Under the pieces are notes generated by a model. That model was not told the origin of the DNA. It saw nothing but the letters and a program-made list of their open reading frames with translations, and did no database searches. A stretch of DNA of 64,000 nt, from assembly GCA_964538505.1 (NCBI GenBank), contig CAZIDY010000013.1, positions 1-64,000 of the forward strand, given 5' to 3'. The DNA comes from Zeimonas sp964538505. Lineage in GTDB: Bacteria; Pseudomonadota; Gammaproteobacteria; Burkholderiales; Burkholderiaceae_E. Made by a program: the position numbers and the translations under genes. This document shows, in pieces, positions 9,291 through 17,070 of this stretch; the first letter of the stretch is position 1, and every line of letters begins with the position of its first letter.

Positions 9291-9652
9291 GGACGGCGGT
9301 TGGAGATCTCGCCCGACAGGCTCGCGTAGTACGCCGCGAGATTGCGGATGTCGGCGCGCGTGAGCGGCTTGGCCTGCGCACCCATGATCGGGTTGCTGCG
9401 ACGGTCGTGCTTGTAGTCGAGCAGCGAATGCTCGAGGTAGTCCTGGTACTGCCCGCCGAGCTTCGGATACGTGGGATCGATCGGCGTATTGCCGTCCTTG
9501 CCGTGGCAGGCTGCGCAGATTTCCTCGGCCTTCTGGCGGCCGGCTTCGATGTCCTGGGCCTGCGCCGGAAACGCGAATACGGCGAGCGCCGCGAGCATCG
9601 CGCCCCACGCGACGGAACGGGGTTTCATCCGCTGGAGTTTCGAGGCAGGCAT
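9287..9652 (-). CDS. small class I cytochrome c
   Basis: A 121-residue secreted monohaem cytochrome c. It has a signal peptide (cleavage likely after FPAQAQ, residue about 33), one haem site CAACH, and a C-terminal Met (NPIMGAQAKPLT) as the likely sixth ligand. Helices resemble cytochrome c4/c5-type domains (LAAYYASLSG at the end). The start chosen is the ATG at 9652, preceded by GGAG that overlaps the stop of the upstream cytochrome gene; the ATG at 9628 is an alternative. The two cytochromes form a pair that may pass electrons to a terminal oxidase. No partner enzyme is adjacent. Confidence 0.88.
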   Translation of the reverse strand: MPASKLQRMKPRSVAWGAMLAALAVFAFPAQAQDIEAGRQKAEEICAACHGKDGNTPIDPTYPKLGGQYQDYLEHSLLDYKHDRRSNPIMGAQAKPLTRADIRNLAAYYASLSGEISNRRP

Positions 9653-9654
9653 GT

Positions 9655-10011
9655 TCACTCCGTTCCGTAGTACGCCGCCAGATCGGCGATGTCGCTGTCG
9701 CTCAGGCCGGCAGCGATCGCTGTCATCGTCGGATGGTTGCGATCGCCCTTGCGATACGCCTTCAGCGCCGACTCGATGTAGCGCGCGCTCTGCCCGACGA
9801 TGCGCGGCACGTGATACACGCTCGGGAACGACGACTTGTAGCCGGGAATCTCGTGACAGCCGATGCACGTCGACGACTTGTTGCGTCCGGCATCGGAGTC
9901 TCCCTGCGCCGCCTGCTGCTCCTGCGCCGGTGCAGCGCCCTGTGCAACGGCCAGGCATGGCAGCAGCATCGCCGCCGCGAATCCGGCGGCAATCAACCTC
10001 TTGTTGGTCAT
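9655..10011 (-). CDS. small class I cytochrome c
   Basis: A 118-residue periplasmic cytochrome c. It has a signal peptide ending AVAQGAAPAQ, a Gln/Ala-rich linker, a haem motif CIGCH (about residue 49), a candidate Met ligand in HPTMTAIAAGL, and the ending LAAYYGTE. It is a sister of the next gene and probably arose by duplication; together they look like the two halves of a c4-type dihaem cytochrome split into separate genes. The ATG at 10011 has GGAG upstream. A 174-base gap separates it from the divergent moxR gene and must hold both promoters. Confidence 0.88.
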   Translation of the reverse strand: MTNKRLIAAGFAAAMLLPCLAVAQGAAPAQEQQAAQGDSDAGRNKSSTCIGCHEIPGYKSSFPSVYHVPRIVGQSARYIESALKAYRKGDRNHPTMTAIAAGLSDSDIADLAAYYGTE

Positions 10012-10127
10012 GAGTCTCCGGCCTTTGCGCCGGGCGGCGCAGGCTATTTGTCGTGTTTGCGGGTGCTCGAATTCTAGCGGAGTCGCTCGAAGCCAGTCCA
10101 GCGACCGGGCGGGACGGGTCGTTCCCG

Positions 10128-10133
10128 TATACT
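10128..10133 (+). promoter_or_regulatory. possible -10 element (TATACT) for moxR
   Basis: TATACT lies 52 bases before the moxR ATG, in the gap between divergent cytochrome c and moxR genes. It is close to the sigma-70 -10 consensus, but the -35 position has no convincing match, so this is only a candidate. Confidence 0.3.
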
Positions 10134-10185
10134 CGGACAAACCCGTCCACCGGCCGTTTCCCGACGGCCGCACCTTCCGAGAATC

Positions 10186-11028
10186 ATGCGTTTCCAGGGC
10201 ACCGACACCTACGTCGCCACCGACGACCTGAAGCTCGCCGTGAACGCGGCGATCCGCCTGCAGCGCCCGCTGCTCATCAAGGGCGAGCCGGGCACCGGCA
10301 AGACGATGCTCGCCGAGGAAGTCGCCTCCGCGCTCGACATGCCGCTGCTGCAGTGGCACATCAAGTCGACGACAAAGGCGCAGCAGGGGCTGTACGAGTA
10401 CGACGCCGTCTCCCGGCTGCGCGACTCGCAGCTCGGCGACGAGCGCGTCAAGGACATCCACAACTACATCGTCCAGGGCGTGCTCTGGCAGGCCTTCGAA
10501 TCCGACCAGCCGGTCGTGCTGCTGATCGACGAGATCGACAAGGCCGACATCGAGTTCCCGAACGACCTGCTGCGCGAGCTCGACCGGATGGAGTTCTACG
10601 TCTACGAGACGCGCCAGCTCGTGCGTGCGAAGCACCGACCGGTGGTGATGATCACATCGAACAATGAGAAGGAGCTGCCCGACGCATTCCTGCGCCGCTG
10701 CTTCTTCCACTACATCAAGTTTCCCGACAAGGAGACGATGCAGGCCATCGTCGACGTGCACTTCCCGAAGTTGAAGAAAACACTGCTGAAGGAGGCGCTC
10801 GAAGCCTTCTTCCAGATGCGCGAGCTGCCGGGACTGAAGAAGAAGCCGTCGACCAGCGAGCTGCTCGACTGGCTGAAGCTCCTGGTCGCCGAGGACATCC
10901 CGCCCGAGGCGCTGCGCGCGAAGGACGGCAAGAGTGTCATCCCGCCGCTGCACGGCGCGCTGCTGAAGAACGAGCAGGACGTGCATCTGTTCGAGCGACT
11001 CATTTTCATGGCCCGCCATAACAGGTAG
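10186..11028 (+). CDS. MoxR-family AAA+ ATPase
   Basis: A 280-residue MoxR/CbbQ-type AAA+ ATPase. Walker A is GEPGTGKTML (about residue 33) and Walker B is VVLLIDEIDKADIEF (about 108). Sensor 1 falls in VVMITSNNEKELPDAF, followed by an Arg finger region (FLRRCFFHY). These ATPases work with VWA-domain partners to remodel or insert metals into target enzymes. The partner here is the VWA gene 600 bases downstream, after an intervening acetyltransferase gene. No obvious client enzyme lies adjacent. Confidence 0.92.
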   Translation: MRFQGTDTYVATDDLKLAVNAAIRLQRPLLIKGEPGTGKTMLAEEVASALDMPLLQWHIKSTTKAQQGLYEYDAVSRLRDSQLGDERVKDIHNYIVQGVLWQAFESDQPVVLLIDEIDKADIEFPNDLLRELDRMEFYVYETRQLVRAKHRPVVMITSNNEKELPDAFLRRCFFHYIKFPDKETMQAIVDVHFPKLKKTLLKEALEAFFQMRELPGLKKKPSTSELLDWLKLLVAEDIPPEALRAKDGKSVIPPLHGALLKNEQDVHLFERLIFMARHNR

Positions 11029-11047
11029 GCCAACAGGTAACGAAGCG

Positions 11048-11659
11048 ATGCCCGCCTGGCTCGAGCCCGTCACGCTCGAGGGCGAGCACGTCGTGCTCGA
11101 GCCGATGGCGCGCTCGCACGTCGAGGCGCTCGCGCAGGCGGCAGCCGACGGCGAGCTCTGGCGGCTGTGGTACACGACGGCGCCGTCGCGCGAGCAGACA
11201 GCCGCCTACATCGACGCCGCACTCGAAATGCGCGAGCGCGACGGCGCCCTGCCCTTCGTCGTGCGACGGCGTGCCGACGACACCATCGTCGGTTCGACGC
11301 GATACATGCACGCGGTGCCCGAGCACCGACGGCTCGAGGTCGGCAGCACCTGGTATTCGGCGAGTGCACAGCACACGGCAATCAACGCCGAATGCAAGCT
11401 GCTGCTGCTCGGCCATGCCTTCGACCGGCTCGACGCGATCGCGGTCGAGCTGCGTACGCATTTCCTGAATCACGCGAGCCGACGCGCGATCGAACGCCTG
11501 GGCGCGAAGCTCGACGGCGTGCTGCGGCATCATCAGGTGATGCCCAACGGAACGCTGCGCGACACCTGCGTCTACAGCATTCTCGCCATCGAGTGGCCGG
11601 CGGTGCGTGAAGGGCTGAAGCTGCGCCTTGCGTTGCGGAATGGAGAGCAACGATGCTGA
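11048..11659 (+). CDS. GNAT-family N-acetyltransferase
   Basis: A 203-residue acetyltransferase of the RimJ/RimL-like GNAT type. Visible features are LEGEHVVLEPMARSHVEALAQ at the start, VGSTRYMHAVPEHRRLEVGSTWY (about 80-102) and LLLGHAFDRLDAIAVELRTHFLNHASRRAIERLGA (about 118-152), the acetyl-CoA-binding region. The substrate is unknown. It starts 20 bases after moxR and overlaps the VWA start by 7 bases, so the three genes are probably co-transcribed. Confidence 0.85.
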   Translation: MPAWLEPVTLEGEHVVLEPMARSHVEALAQAAADGELWRLWYTTAPSREQTAAYIDAALEMRERDGALPFVVRRRADDTIVGSTRYMHAVPEHRRLEVGSTWYSASAQHTAINAECKLLLLGHAFDRLDAIAVELRTHFLNHASRRAIERLGAKLDGVLRHHQVMPNGTLRDTCVYSILAIEWPAVREGLKLRLALRNGEQRC

Positions 11660-12828
11660 TCGATTTCTTCCTGCACCTGCGCGGCGCCAAGCTGCCGGTG
11701 TCGATCAAGGAGTACCTGCTGCTGCTCGAGGCGATGCGCGAGCACGTGATCGGGCCTTCGATCGACGAGTTCTACTTCCTGTCGCGCGCGGCGCTCGTCA
11801 AGGACGAGCGCAACTTCGACAAGTTCGACAAGGCCTTCGGCGCGTACTTCAACGGCGTACGCACGATCCCCGGCATCGACGTCGATCTGCCGCTCGACTG
11901 GCTCAAGAACCAGCTGCGACGCGAGTTCACGCCCGAGGAGAAGGCGGCGATCGAGGCGATGGGCGGGCTCGACAAGCTGATCGAGCGGCTGCGCGAACTG
12001 CTCGAGGAGCAGAAGGAGCGCCACGAAGGCGGCAGCAAGTGGATCGGCACCAACGGAACCTCGCCCTTCGGCCATGGCGGCTACAACCCGCAGGGCATCC
12101 GCATCGGCGGTCCGTCGGCCGGCAACCGCACCGCGCTGAAGGTATGGGAGCAGCGCGCCTACCGCGACTACGACGACCAGGTCGAACTCGGCACGCGCAA
12201 CATCAAGGTCGCGCTGCGGCGACTGCGCAAGTTCGCGCGCGAAGGTGCCGAAGAAGAGCTCGACCTCGACGACACGATCGCCTCCACCGCACGCAACGCC
12301 GGCTGGCTCGACATCCGGATGGTTCCCGAGCGGCACAACACGATCAAGGTGCTGATGCTGCTCGACGTCGGCGGCACGATGGACGAGCACATCCAGCAGA
12401 CCGAGGAGCTGTTCTCGGCAGCGAAAACCGAGTTCAAGCACCTCGAGTTCTACTACTTCCACAACTGCGTCTACGACCACGTCTGGAAGAACAACCGGCG
12501 ACGCCACGCCGAGCGCTTCGACACCTGGGACATCCTGCGCAAGTACAACCCCGACTACCGGCTGATCCTCGTCGGCGACGCCACGATGAGCCCCTACGAG
12601 GTGCTGCAACCCGGAGGGTCGGTCGAGTACAACAACGAGGAAGCGGGCGCCGTCTGGCTGCGACGCCTGGTCGAGCGCTTCCCGAAGTTCGCGTGGCTGA
12701 ACCCCGAGCCCGAAGGCGTCTGGGAGTACCGGCAGTCGATCGCCGTCATCCGGCAGATCCTGCAGGGACGGATGTATCCGCTGACGATGCAGGGACTCGA
12801 GCGCGCGATGCGCGAGCTGTCGAAGTAG
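11653..12828 (+). CDS. VWA domain protein, CoxE-like
   Basis: A 391-residue protein of the type paired with MoxR ATPases. An N-terminal helical region (MLIDFFLHLRGAKLPVSIKE) is followed by a central charged linker. A von Willebrand A domain starts near residue 232 with IKVLMLLDVGGTMDEHI. The metal-site motif is DVGGT rather than the classic DxSxS; this variant is usual in this subfamily as far as I recall. The protein probably acts with the MoxR ATPase as a chaperone complex. The client cannot be deduced from the sequence. Confidence 0.88.
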   Translation: MLIDFFLHLRGAKLPVSIKEYLLLLEAMREHVIGPSIDEFYFLSRAALVKDERNFDKFDKAFGAYFNGVRTIPGIDVDLPLDWLKNQLRREFTPEEKAAIEAMGGLDKLIERLRELLEEQKERHEGGSKWIGTNGTSPFGHGGYNPQGIRIGGPSAGNRTALKVWEQRAYRDYDDQVELGTRNIKVALRRLRKFAREGAEEELDLDDTIASTARNAGWLDIRMVPERHNTIKVLMLLDVGGTMDEHIQQTEELFSAAKTEFKHLEFYYFHNCVYDHVWKNNRRRHAERFDTWDILRKYNPDYRLILVGDATMSPYEVLQPGGSVEYNNEEAGAVWLRRLVERFPKFAWLNPEPEGVWEYRQSIAVIRQILQGRMYPLTMQGLERAMRELSK

Positions 12829-12859
12829 CTCGCGTACCAGCGCGCCGAGCCCGCCCGGG

Positions 12860-13549
12860 TCAGTCGTCGTCCTTGCCGATGACGTTGTAGATCACCGCAC
12901 CCAGCGCTCCGCCGACGATCGGCGCCAGCCAGAACAGCCACAACTGCGCCACGGCCCAGTCACCAACGAAAACCGCCACGCCGGTGCTCCGGGCGGGATT
13001 CACCGAAGTGTTGGTGACCGGGATGCTGATCAGGTGGATCAGCGTCAACGCCAGTCCGATCGCGATCGGCGCCAGGCCCTGGGGAGCACGCCGGTCGGTC
13101 GAGCCCATGATCACGAGCACGAAGAACGCGGTCATGACGACCTCGCTGACCAGCGCCGCGGAAAGCGAATAGCCACCCGGCGAGTGATCGCCAAAGCCGT
13201 TCGCTGCGAAGCCGTTCGACACGTCGAAGCCGGGCGCGCCCGACGCGATGAAGTAGAGAACAGCGCCGGCCGCGACGCCGCCGAGCACCTGCGCGACCAC
13301 GTAGGGAAGAAGCTGCGACGCGGGAAAGCGGCCGCCTGCCCAGAGCCCGACGGAGACCGCCGGATTCAGGTGGCAGCCCGAGATGTGACCGATCGCGAAC
13401 GCCATGGTCAGCACGGTGAGACCGAAGGCAAGCGCAACGCCGTGCAGGCCGATGCCGAGTTCGGGAAACGCCGCCGCCAGCACCGCGCTGCCGCAGCCGC
13501 CCAACACGAGCCAGAAGGTTCCGATAAATTCCGCCGAGTACGCTTTCAT
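12860..13549 (-). CDS. aqpZ: aquaporin Z
   Basis: Water channel of the inner membrane, 229 residues, six membrane helices and two half-helices carrying the pore motifs NPAVSVG (about residue 63) and NPARSTG (about residue 184). The selectivity-filter residues typical of water-specific channels appear (ISGCHLNPAV, TNTSVNPARS). The N-terminus MKAYSAEFIGTFWLVLGGCGSA is the AqpZ pattern. It stands alone, convergent with the VWA gene at a 31-base gap. Confidence 0.95.
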   Translation of the reverse strand: MKAYSAEFIGTFWLVLGGCGSAVLAAAFPELGIGLHGVALAFGLTVLTMAFAIGHISGCHLNPAVSVGLWAGGRFPASQLLPYVVAQVLGGVAAGAVLYFIASGAPGFDVSNGFAANGFGDHSPGGYSLSAALVSEVVMTAFFVLVIMGSTDRRAPQGLAPIAIGLALTLIHLISIPVTNTSVNPARSTGVAVFVGDWAVAQLWLFWLAPIVGGALGAVIYNVIGKDDD

Positions 13550-13597
13550 TTAGCTTCCCGTTATTCAACAACCGGTTGGGGGAACTGCACTGAAGTC

Positions 13598-14012
13598 TCA
13601 GAACATCGGATTGATGCTCAACGACAGCATCGCCGACAGCTGACACAACGGCCTTCCCGAGCTTCGCTGCAACTCGTTGAAGGCCTCCTGCACCCTGTGC
13701 AGATCGTTACGCCTCGATGGTTCGTGATCGATGACGCAGGTAGCCGTCGATCTGCTCCGGACCGAGCAGCACCATTTCCTCGGGCACGAAGCCCCGGAAG
13801 GCTTCCTCGAAGGCAGGCCACCGGGCATCGACCACCGAGTGCTGCATCCCGGCCTGGAACACCCGCTGAGTCATCGCGGACAGATAGCGATCGTCGCACT
13901 TGTGCTTCAGTTCCTCCGGAGTCAGCGCCTTCGGCAGGAAAGCCTCCATCGCCTCGTCCGATTCGAAACGACTTCGTACCGTGTCGTAGAGCCAGCGATA
14001 GTCGATTGCCAT
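13598..14012 (-). pseudogene. DNA-3-methyladenine glycosylase I-like gene with internal deletion and frameshift
   Basis: The first 96 or so codons (from ATG 14012) match the N-terminal part of a proteobacterial 3-methyladenine-glycosylase-I-like protein (DYRWLYD, then DDRYLSAMTQRVFQAG and VVDARWPAFEEAF). The frame ends at 13707. In the next frame, 13598-13730 encodes what looks like the end of the same family (RRNDLHRVQEAFNELQRSSG, GRPLCQLSAMLSLSI). About 80-90 residues of the middle, including most of the catalytic domain, are missing. It lies 8 bases downstream of dctM. The family match is from memory and is moderately sure; the break in frame is seen directly. Confidence 0.6.
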
Positions 14013-14020
14013 GCCTGTCC

Positions 14021-15307
14021 TCAGCGAAATCCGAGCACGTACGGCAGCCACGTCGACAGCGCCGGAAAGAACGTCAGCAGCACCAGCACGACGAGGTGCG
14101 CAACAAGAAACGGCGGCAGCTCGCGGATCAGCGCCGTCATGCCCACCTTCACCGTCACCGACGTGACGAACAGCAGCCCGCCGACCGGCGGCGTGATCAT
14201 CCCCAGCGTGAGGTTCACGATCACGACGATCGCGAAGTGCACCGGATCGATGCCGAGCGACGCGGCGATCGGCGCGAGGATCGGCACCAGGATCATCACG
14301 CCGGGCAGCGGCTCGAGGAAGATCCCGAAGAGCAGCAACAGCACGTTCACCGCGAGCAGGAACATCAGCGGATCGAGATCCCAGCCGACGATCGTCTCGG
14401 CGAGCGTCTGCGGAACGCGCTCGATCGTGAGGATCCATGCGAAGGCCGCCGAGGCGCCGACGATCAGCAACACCGCGGCAGTGAGCAGCGCCGCGCGCGA
14501 CAGGATCCCCGGCACCGCATTCCAGCGCAGCGTGCGATAGATCCACTTCCCGCAGACGAGCGCGTAGAACACCGCTACGACGGAGGCCTCGGTCGGTGTG
14601 AACACGCCGAAGCGGATGCCGACGATGATGATCACGATCAGCAGCAGCGCGGGCAGCGCCTGCCAGGTGTTGCGCAGCATCTCGCGCAACGGCGGCGGGC
14701 CATCGGTGGCGTGCCCACTGCGCCGACGGCACGCCCACCAGTTGGTCGCCGCCATCGCCAGCGCGATCATCGCGCCCGGCACGAAACCGGCCATGAACAG
14801 CGTGCCGACCGAGACGTTCTCGTCCTGCAGCGCGTAGATGATCATGATGATCGACGGCGGAATGATCGGGCCGACGATCGCGGTGCTCGCCGTGAGCGCG
14901 GCTGCATAGCTGCGCTCGTAGCCCGCCTTCTCCATCATCCGCGACATCATCGCGCCCGGGCCGGCAACGTCGGCCATCGCCGATCCGGAGATGCCCGAGA
15001 ACAGCGTCAGCGACAGCACGTTCGCGTAGCCCAGGCCGCCGCGCAGATGGCTGACGAACTGCGCGGCGAAACGCAGCAGCACCACGGTGAGCGCGCCCCC
15101 GCTCATCAGCTCGGCGGCCAGGATGAAGAAGGGCACCGCCATCAGCGGAAAGCTGTCCAGGCCGGTGAACATCTCCTTGAACACGACGAGCTGCGGGTAG
15201 CGTCCGCTCGCGAACACCGCGATCGACGCGCCCATCGCCAGCGCGAACGCAATCGGAACGCCGATCGCGAACAGCACCAGCGTGGCGATGAACAGTGTCA
15301 GCGCCAC
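14021..15307 (-). CDS. dctM: TRAP transporter large membrane subunit DctM
   Basis: A 428-residue DctM-type permease with about 12 hydrophobic segments. It carries out proton- or sodium-driven uptake of the acid bound by the periplasmic DctP protein. Family signatures include GVPIAFALAMG near the start, FSGISGSAMADVAG (about 103-116) and IIPPSIIMIIYA (about 148). The start is GTG at 15307. It follows dctQ by 67 bases. The substrate cannot be read from the membrane subunit. Confidence 0.93.
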   Translation of the reverse strand: MALTLFIATLVLFAIGVPIAFALAMGASIAVFASGRYPQLVVFKEMFTGLDSFPLMAVPFFILAAELMSGGALTVVLLRFAAQFVSHLRGGLGYANVLSLTLFSGISGSAMADVAGPGAMMSRMMEKAGYERSYAAALTASTAIVGPIIPPSIIMIIYALQDENVSVGTLFMAGFVPGAMIALAMAATNWWACRRRSGHATDGPPPLREMLRNTWQALPALLLIVIIIVGIRFGVFTPTEASVVAVFYALVCGKWIYRTLRWNAVPGILSRAALLTAAVLLIVGASAAFAWILTIERVPQTLAETIVGWDLDPLMFLLAVNVLLLLFGIFLEPLPGVMILVPILAPIAASLGIDPVHFAIVVIVNLTLGMITPPVGGLLFVTSVTVKVGMTALIRELPPFLVAHLVVLVLLTFFPALSTWLPYVLGFR

Positions 15308-15374
15308 GACGCCGTTGCGCGCCGATGCCCGGCGCTGCGTCGCGCGATCTCAGCAGCCGGATCGAATGCGGGCA

Positions 15375-15887
15375 TCAGAGGGTGGCGGCCGTCTCGGCAT
15401 CGATCTCGTCCGACTCGATCGCACGCCGCTCGAGCACGTATCGACGCGCCACCAGCAGCAGGTGCACGATGAGCAGCACGAAGCCCAGCGGCATTGCGAC
15501 ATAGACCCACCCGAACGAGATACCGGTGGCAGCGGTCGTCTGGAAACGCATCACGCTGGTGTAGAGCGCGCCCTGCCACGCCATCACCGAGAAGAACACC
15601 AGCAACGACACGACGATGAGCGCGCGCAGCCAGCGCCCGGCGCGCCCCGGCAGCATGTCGTGCAGATTCTCGATCGCAATGTGCCCGCCGAAGCGCAGCA
15701 CGAGGCCGGCGCCGAGGAAGGTCAGCCAGATCATCAGGTGCCGCGCGACCTCCTCGGCCCACACCAGCGAGTCGTTGGTGAGGTAGCGCAGCACGACGTT
15801 GGCGAACACGATGCACGCCATCGCCGCGAGCAGCAGCACGAGCAGCCAGCGGTTGGCGGCGACGAATGCGCGCTCGAGCGCCTGCAT
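15375..15887 (-). CDS. dctQ: TRAP transporter small membrane subunit DctQ
   Basis: A 170-residue, four-helix membrane protein of the DctQ/YiaM family, partner of DctM. The typical segment FANVVLRYLTNDSLVWAEE is at about residues 28-46, followed by GGHIAIENLHDMLPG. The order dctP-dctQ-dctM, with DctQ 30 bases after dctP, is the usual operon arrangement. Confidence 0.92.
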   Translation of the reverse strand: MQALERAFVAANRWLLVLLLAAMACIVFANVVLRYLTNDSLVWAEEVARHLMIWLTFLGAGLVLRFGGHIAIENLHDMLPGRAGRWLRALIVVSLLVFFSVMAWQGALYTSVMRFQTTAATGISFGWVYVAMPLGFVLLIVHLLLVARRYVLERRAIESDEIDAETAATL

Positions 15888-15917
15888 CCCGGCCGAGGAA
15901 CCTGGTTCCGCCCGCCG

Positions 15918-16907
15918 CTACTGCGCGTTGGCGATGCTCTGGATCAGCTCCTTGCCGTACTTGCCGTAGTACTGCACGTAGGCCGGCGCGAGCGCCTTCT
16001 GGAAGGCCGCCTTTGCCGGATCGTCGAGGACGACGACCTGCATGCCGGCCGCGCGCACGTTCTCGACCCCGGCACGCTCGACCTCGTCGACGAAGGCGCG
16101 CATCGCGGCAACGCCGGCTTTCGCGCCGTCGACGAGCGCCTTCTTCCCGGCGTCATCCAGGCTGTTCCACAGCTTCGGCGAGACCATCAGCGCAGCCGGC
16201 GAATACACGTGTCCGGTGAGCGTGAGGTGCTTCTGCACCTGCGCCAGCTTCGCCGAGACGATGACCGACATCGGGTTCTCCTGCCCGTCGATCGTGCCCT
16301 GCTGCAGGGCACCGATCACCTCGGGCCAGGCCATCGGCGTCGGTGCCGCGCCCAGCGCCTTGAACGCGGCAATGTGCACCGGGTTCTCCATCGTGCGGAT
16401 CTTCAGCCCCTTCATGTCGTCCGGCTTCTCGACCGGATGTCTGCTGTTCGTCAGGTGCCGAAAACCCTGCTCGCCCCAGGCGAGCGCGATCAGGTTGCGC
16501 GCCGGGAACTTCTTGAGCAGGTCCTGTCCGATCGGCCCATCGAGCACCGAACGCGCGTGCGCCAGGTCGCGGAACAGGAACGGGATATCGGTGACGCCGA
16601 CTTCCGGAACGAAGTTGCTCAGCGTGCCGCTCGAGACGATCACCGCTTCGAGCGTGCCCAGTTGCAGGCTTTCGACGGTTTCGCGCTCTCCGCCCAGCGC
16701 GCTCGACGGAAAGTGCTTGAACTTCAGCTTGCCGCCGCTCGCCTTCTCGGCGGTTTCCGCCCAGGCATTGGCGCCCGCGCCGTAGTGAGAATTCACGGCG
16801 AGCGCGTAGGCGAGCTTGACCTCGGTCTGCGCGTTCGCCGCAGGCGCGGCCAGCAACGAAGTGACCAGCAGTGCCGCAATCGTCGACACCTGCGAGACGA
16901 ACCGCAT
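15918..16907 (-). CDS. dctP: TRAP transporter solute-binding protein DctP
   Basis: A 329-residue periplasmic binding protein. It has a signal peptide (MRFVSQVSTIAALLVTSLLA, cleavage after ANA about residue 26) and the DctP fold with GLKIRTMENPVHIAAFKALG (about 160-180), including the conserved Arg that binds substrate carboxylate. WPEVIGALQQGTIDGQENP (about 188-206) is the other signature. The ligand is probably an organic acid. The start at 16907 has AGGAGAAC upstream. This is the first gene of dctPQM and presumably sets its promoter in the 163-base gap above. Confidence 0.93.
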   Translation of the reverse strand: MRFVSQVSTIAALLVTSLLAAPAANAQTEVKLAYALAVNSHYGAGANAWAETAEKASGGKLKFKHFPSSALGGERETVESLQLGTLEAVIVSSGTLSNFVPEVGVTDIPFLFRDLAHARSVLDGPIGQDLLKKFPARNLIALAWGEQGFRHLTNSRHPVEKPDDMKGLKIRTMENPVHIAAFKALGAAPTPMAWPEVIGALQQGTIDGQENPMSVIVSAKLAQVQKHLTLTGHVYSPAALMVSPKLWNSLDDAGKKALVDGAKAGVAAMRAFVDEVERAGVENVRAAGMQVVVLDDPAKAAFQKALAPAYVQYYGKYGKELIQSIANAQ

Positions 16908-17070
16908 GTACGTTCTCCTGATGTGAAGATGCGGGGCCGGTCGACGCGACGGCCCTCCCGGAACCATCCGCGACGGTCTTCGCGATCGTCCGCCGACGGC
17001 GGGGGATTATGTCACGCGGCCCGTTGTCGGGAAACCGCTCGACGCACTCGTCGATGATTCCGACGCGCTT

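Noticed and set aside
13034..15472. An 812-codon open frame on the plus strand across aqpZ and the TRAP genes
   Set aside because: Charged, repetitive His/Arg/Glu composition typical of antisense frames over membrane-protein genes.
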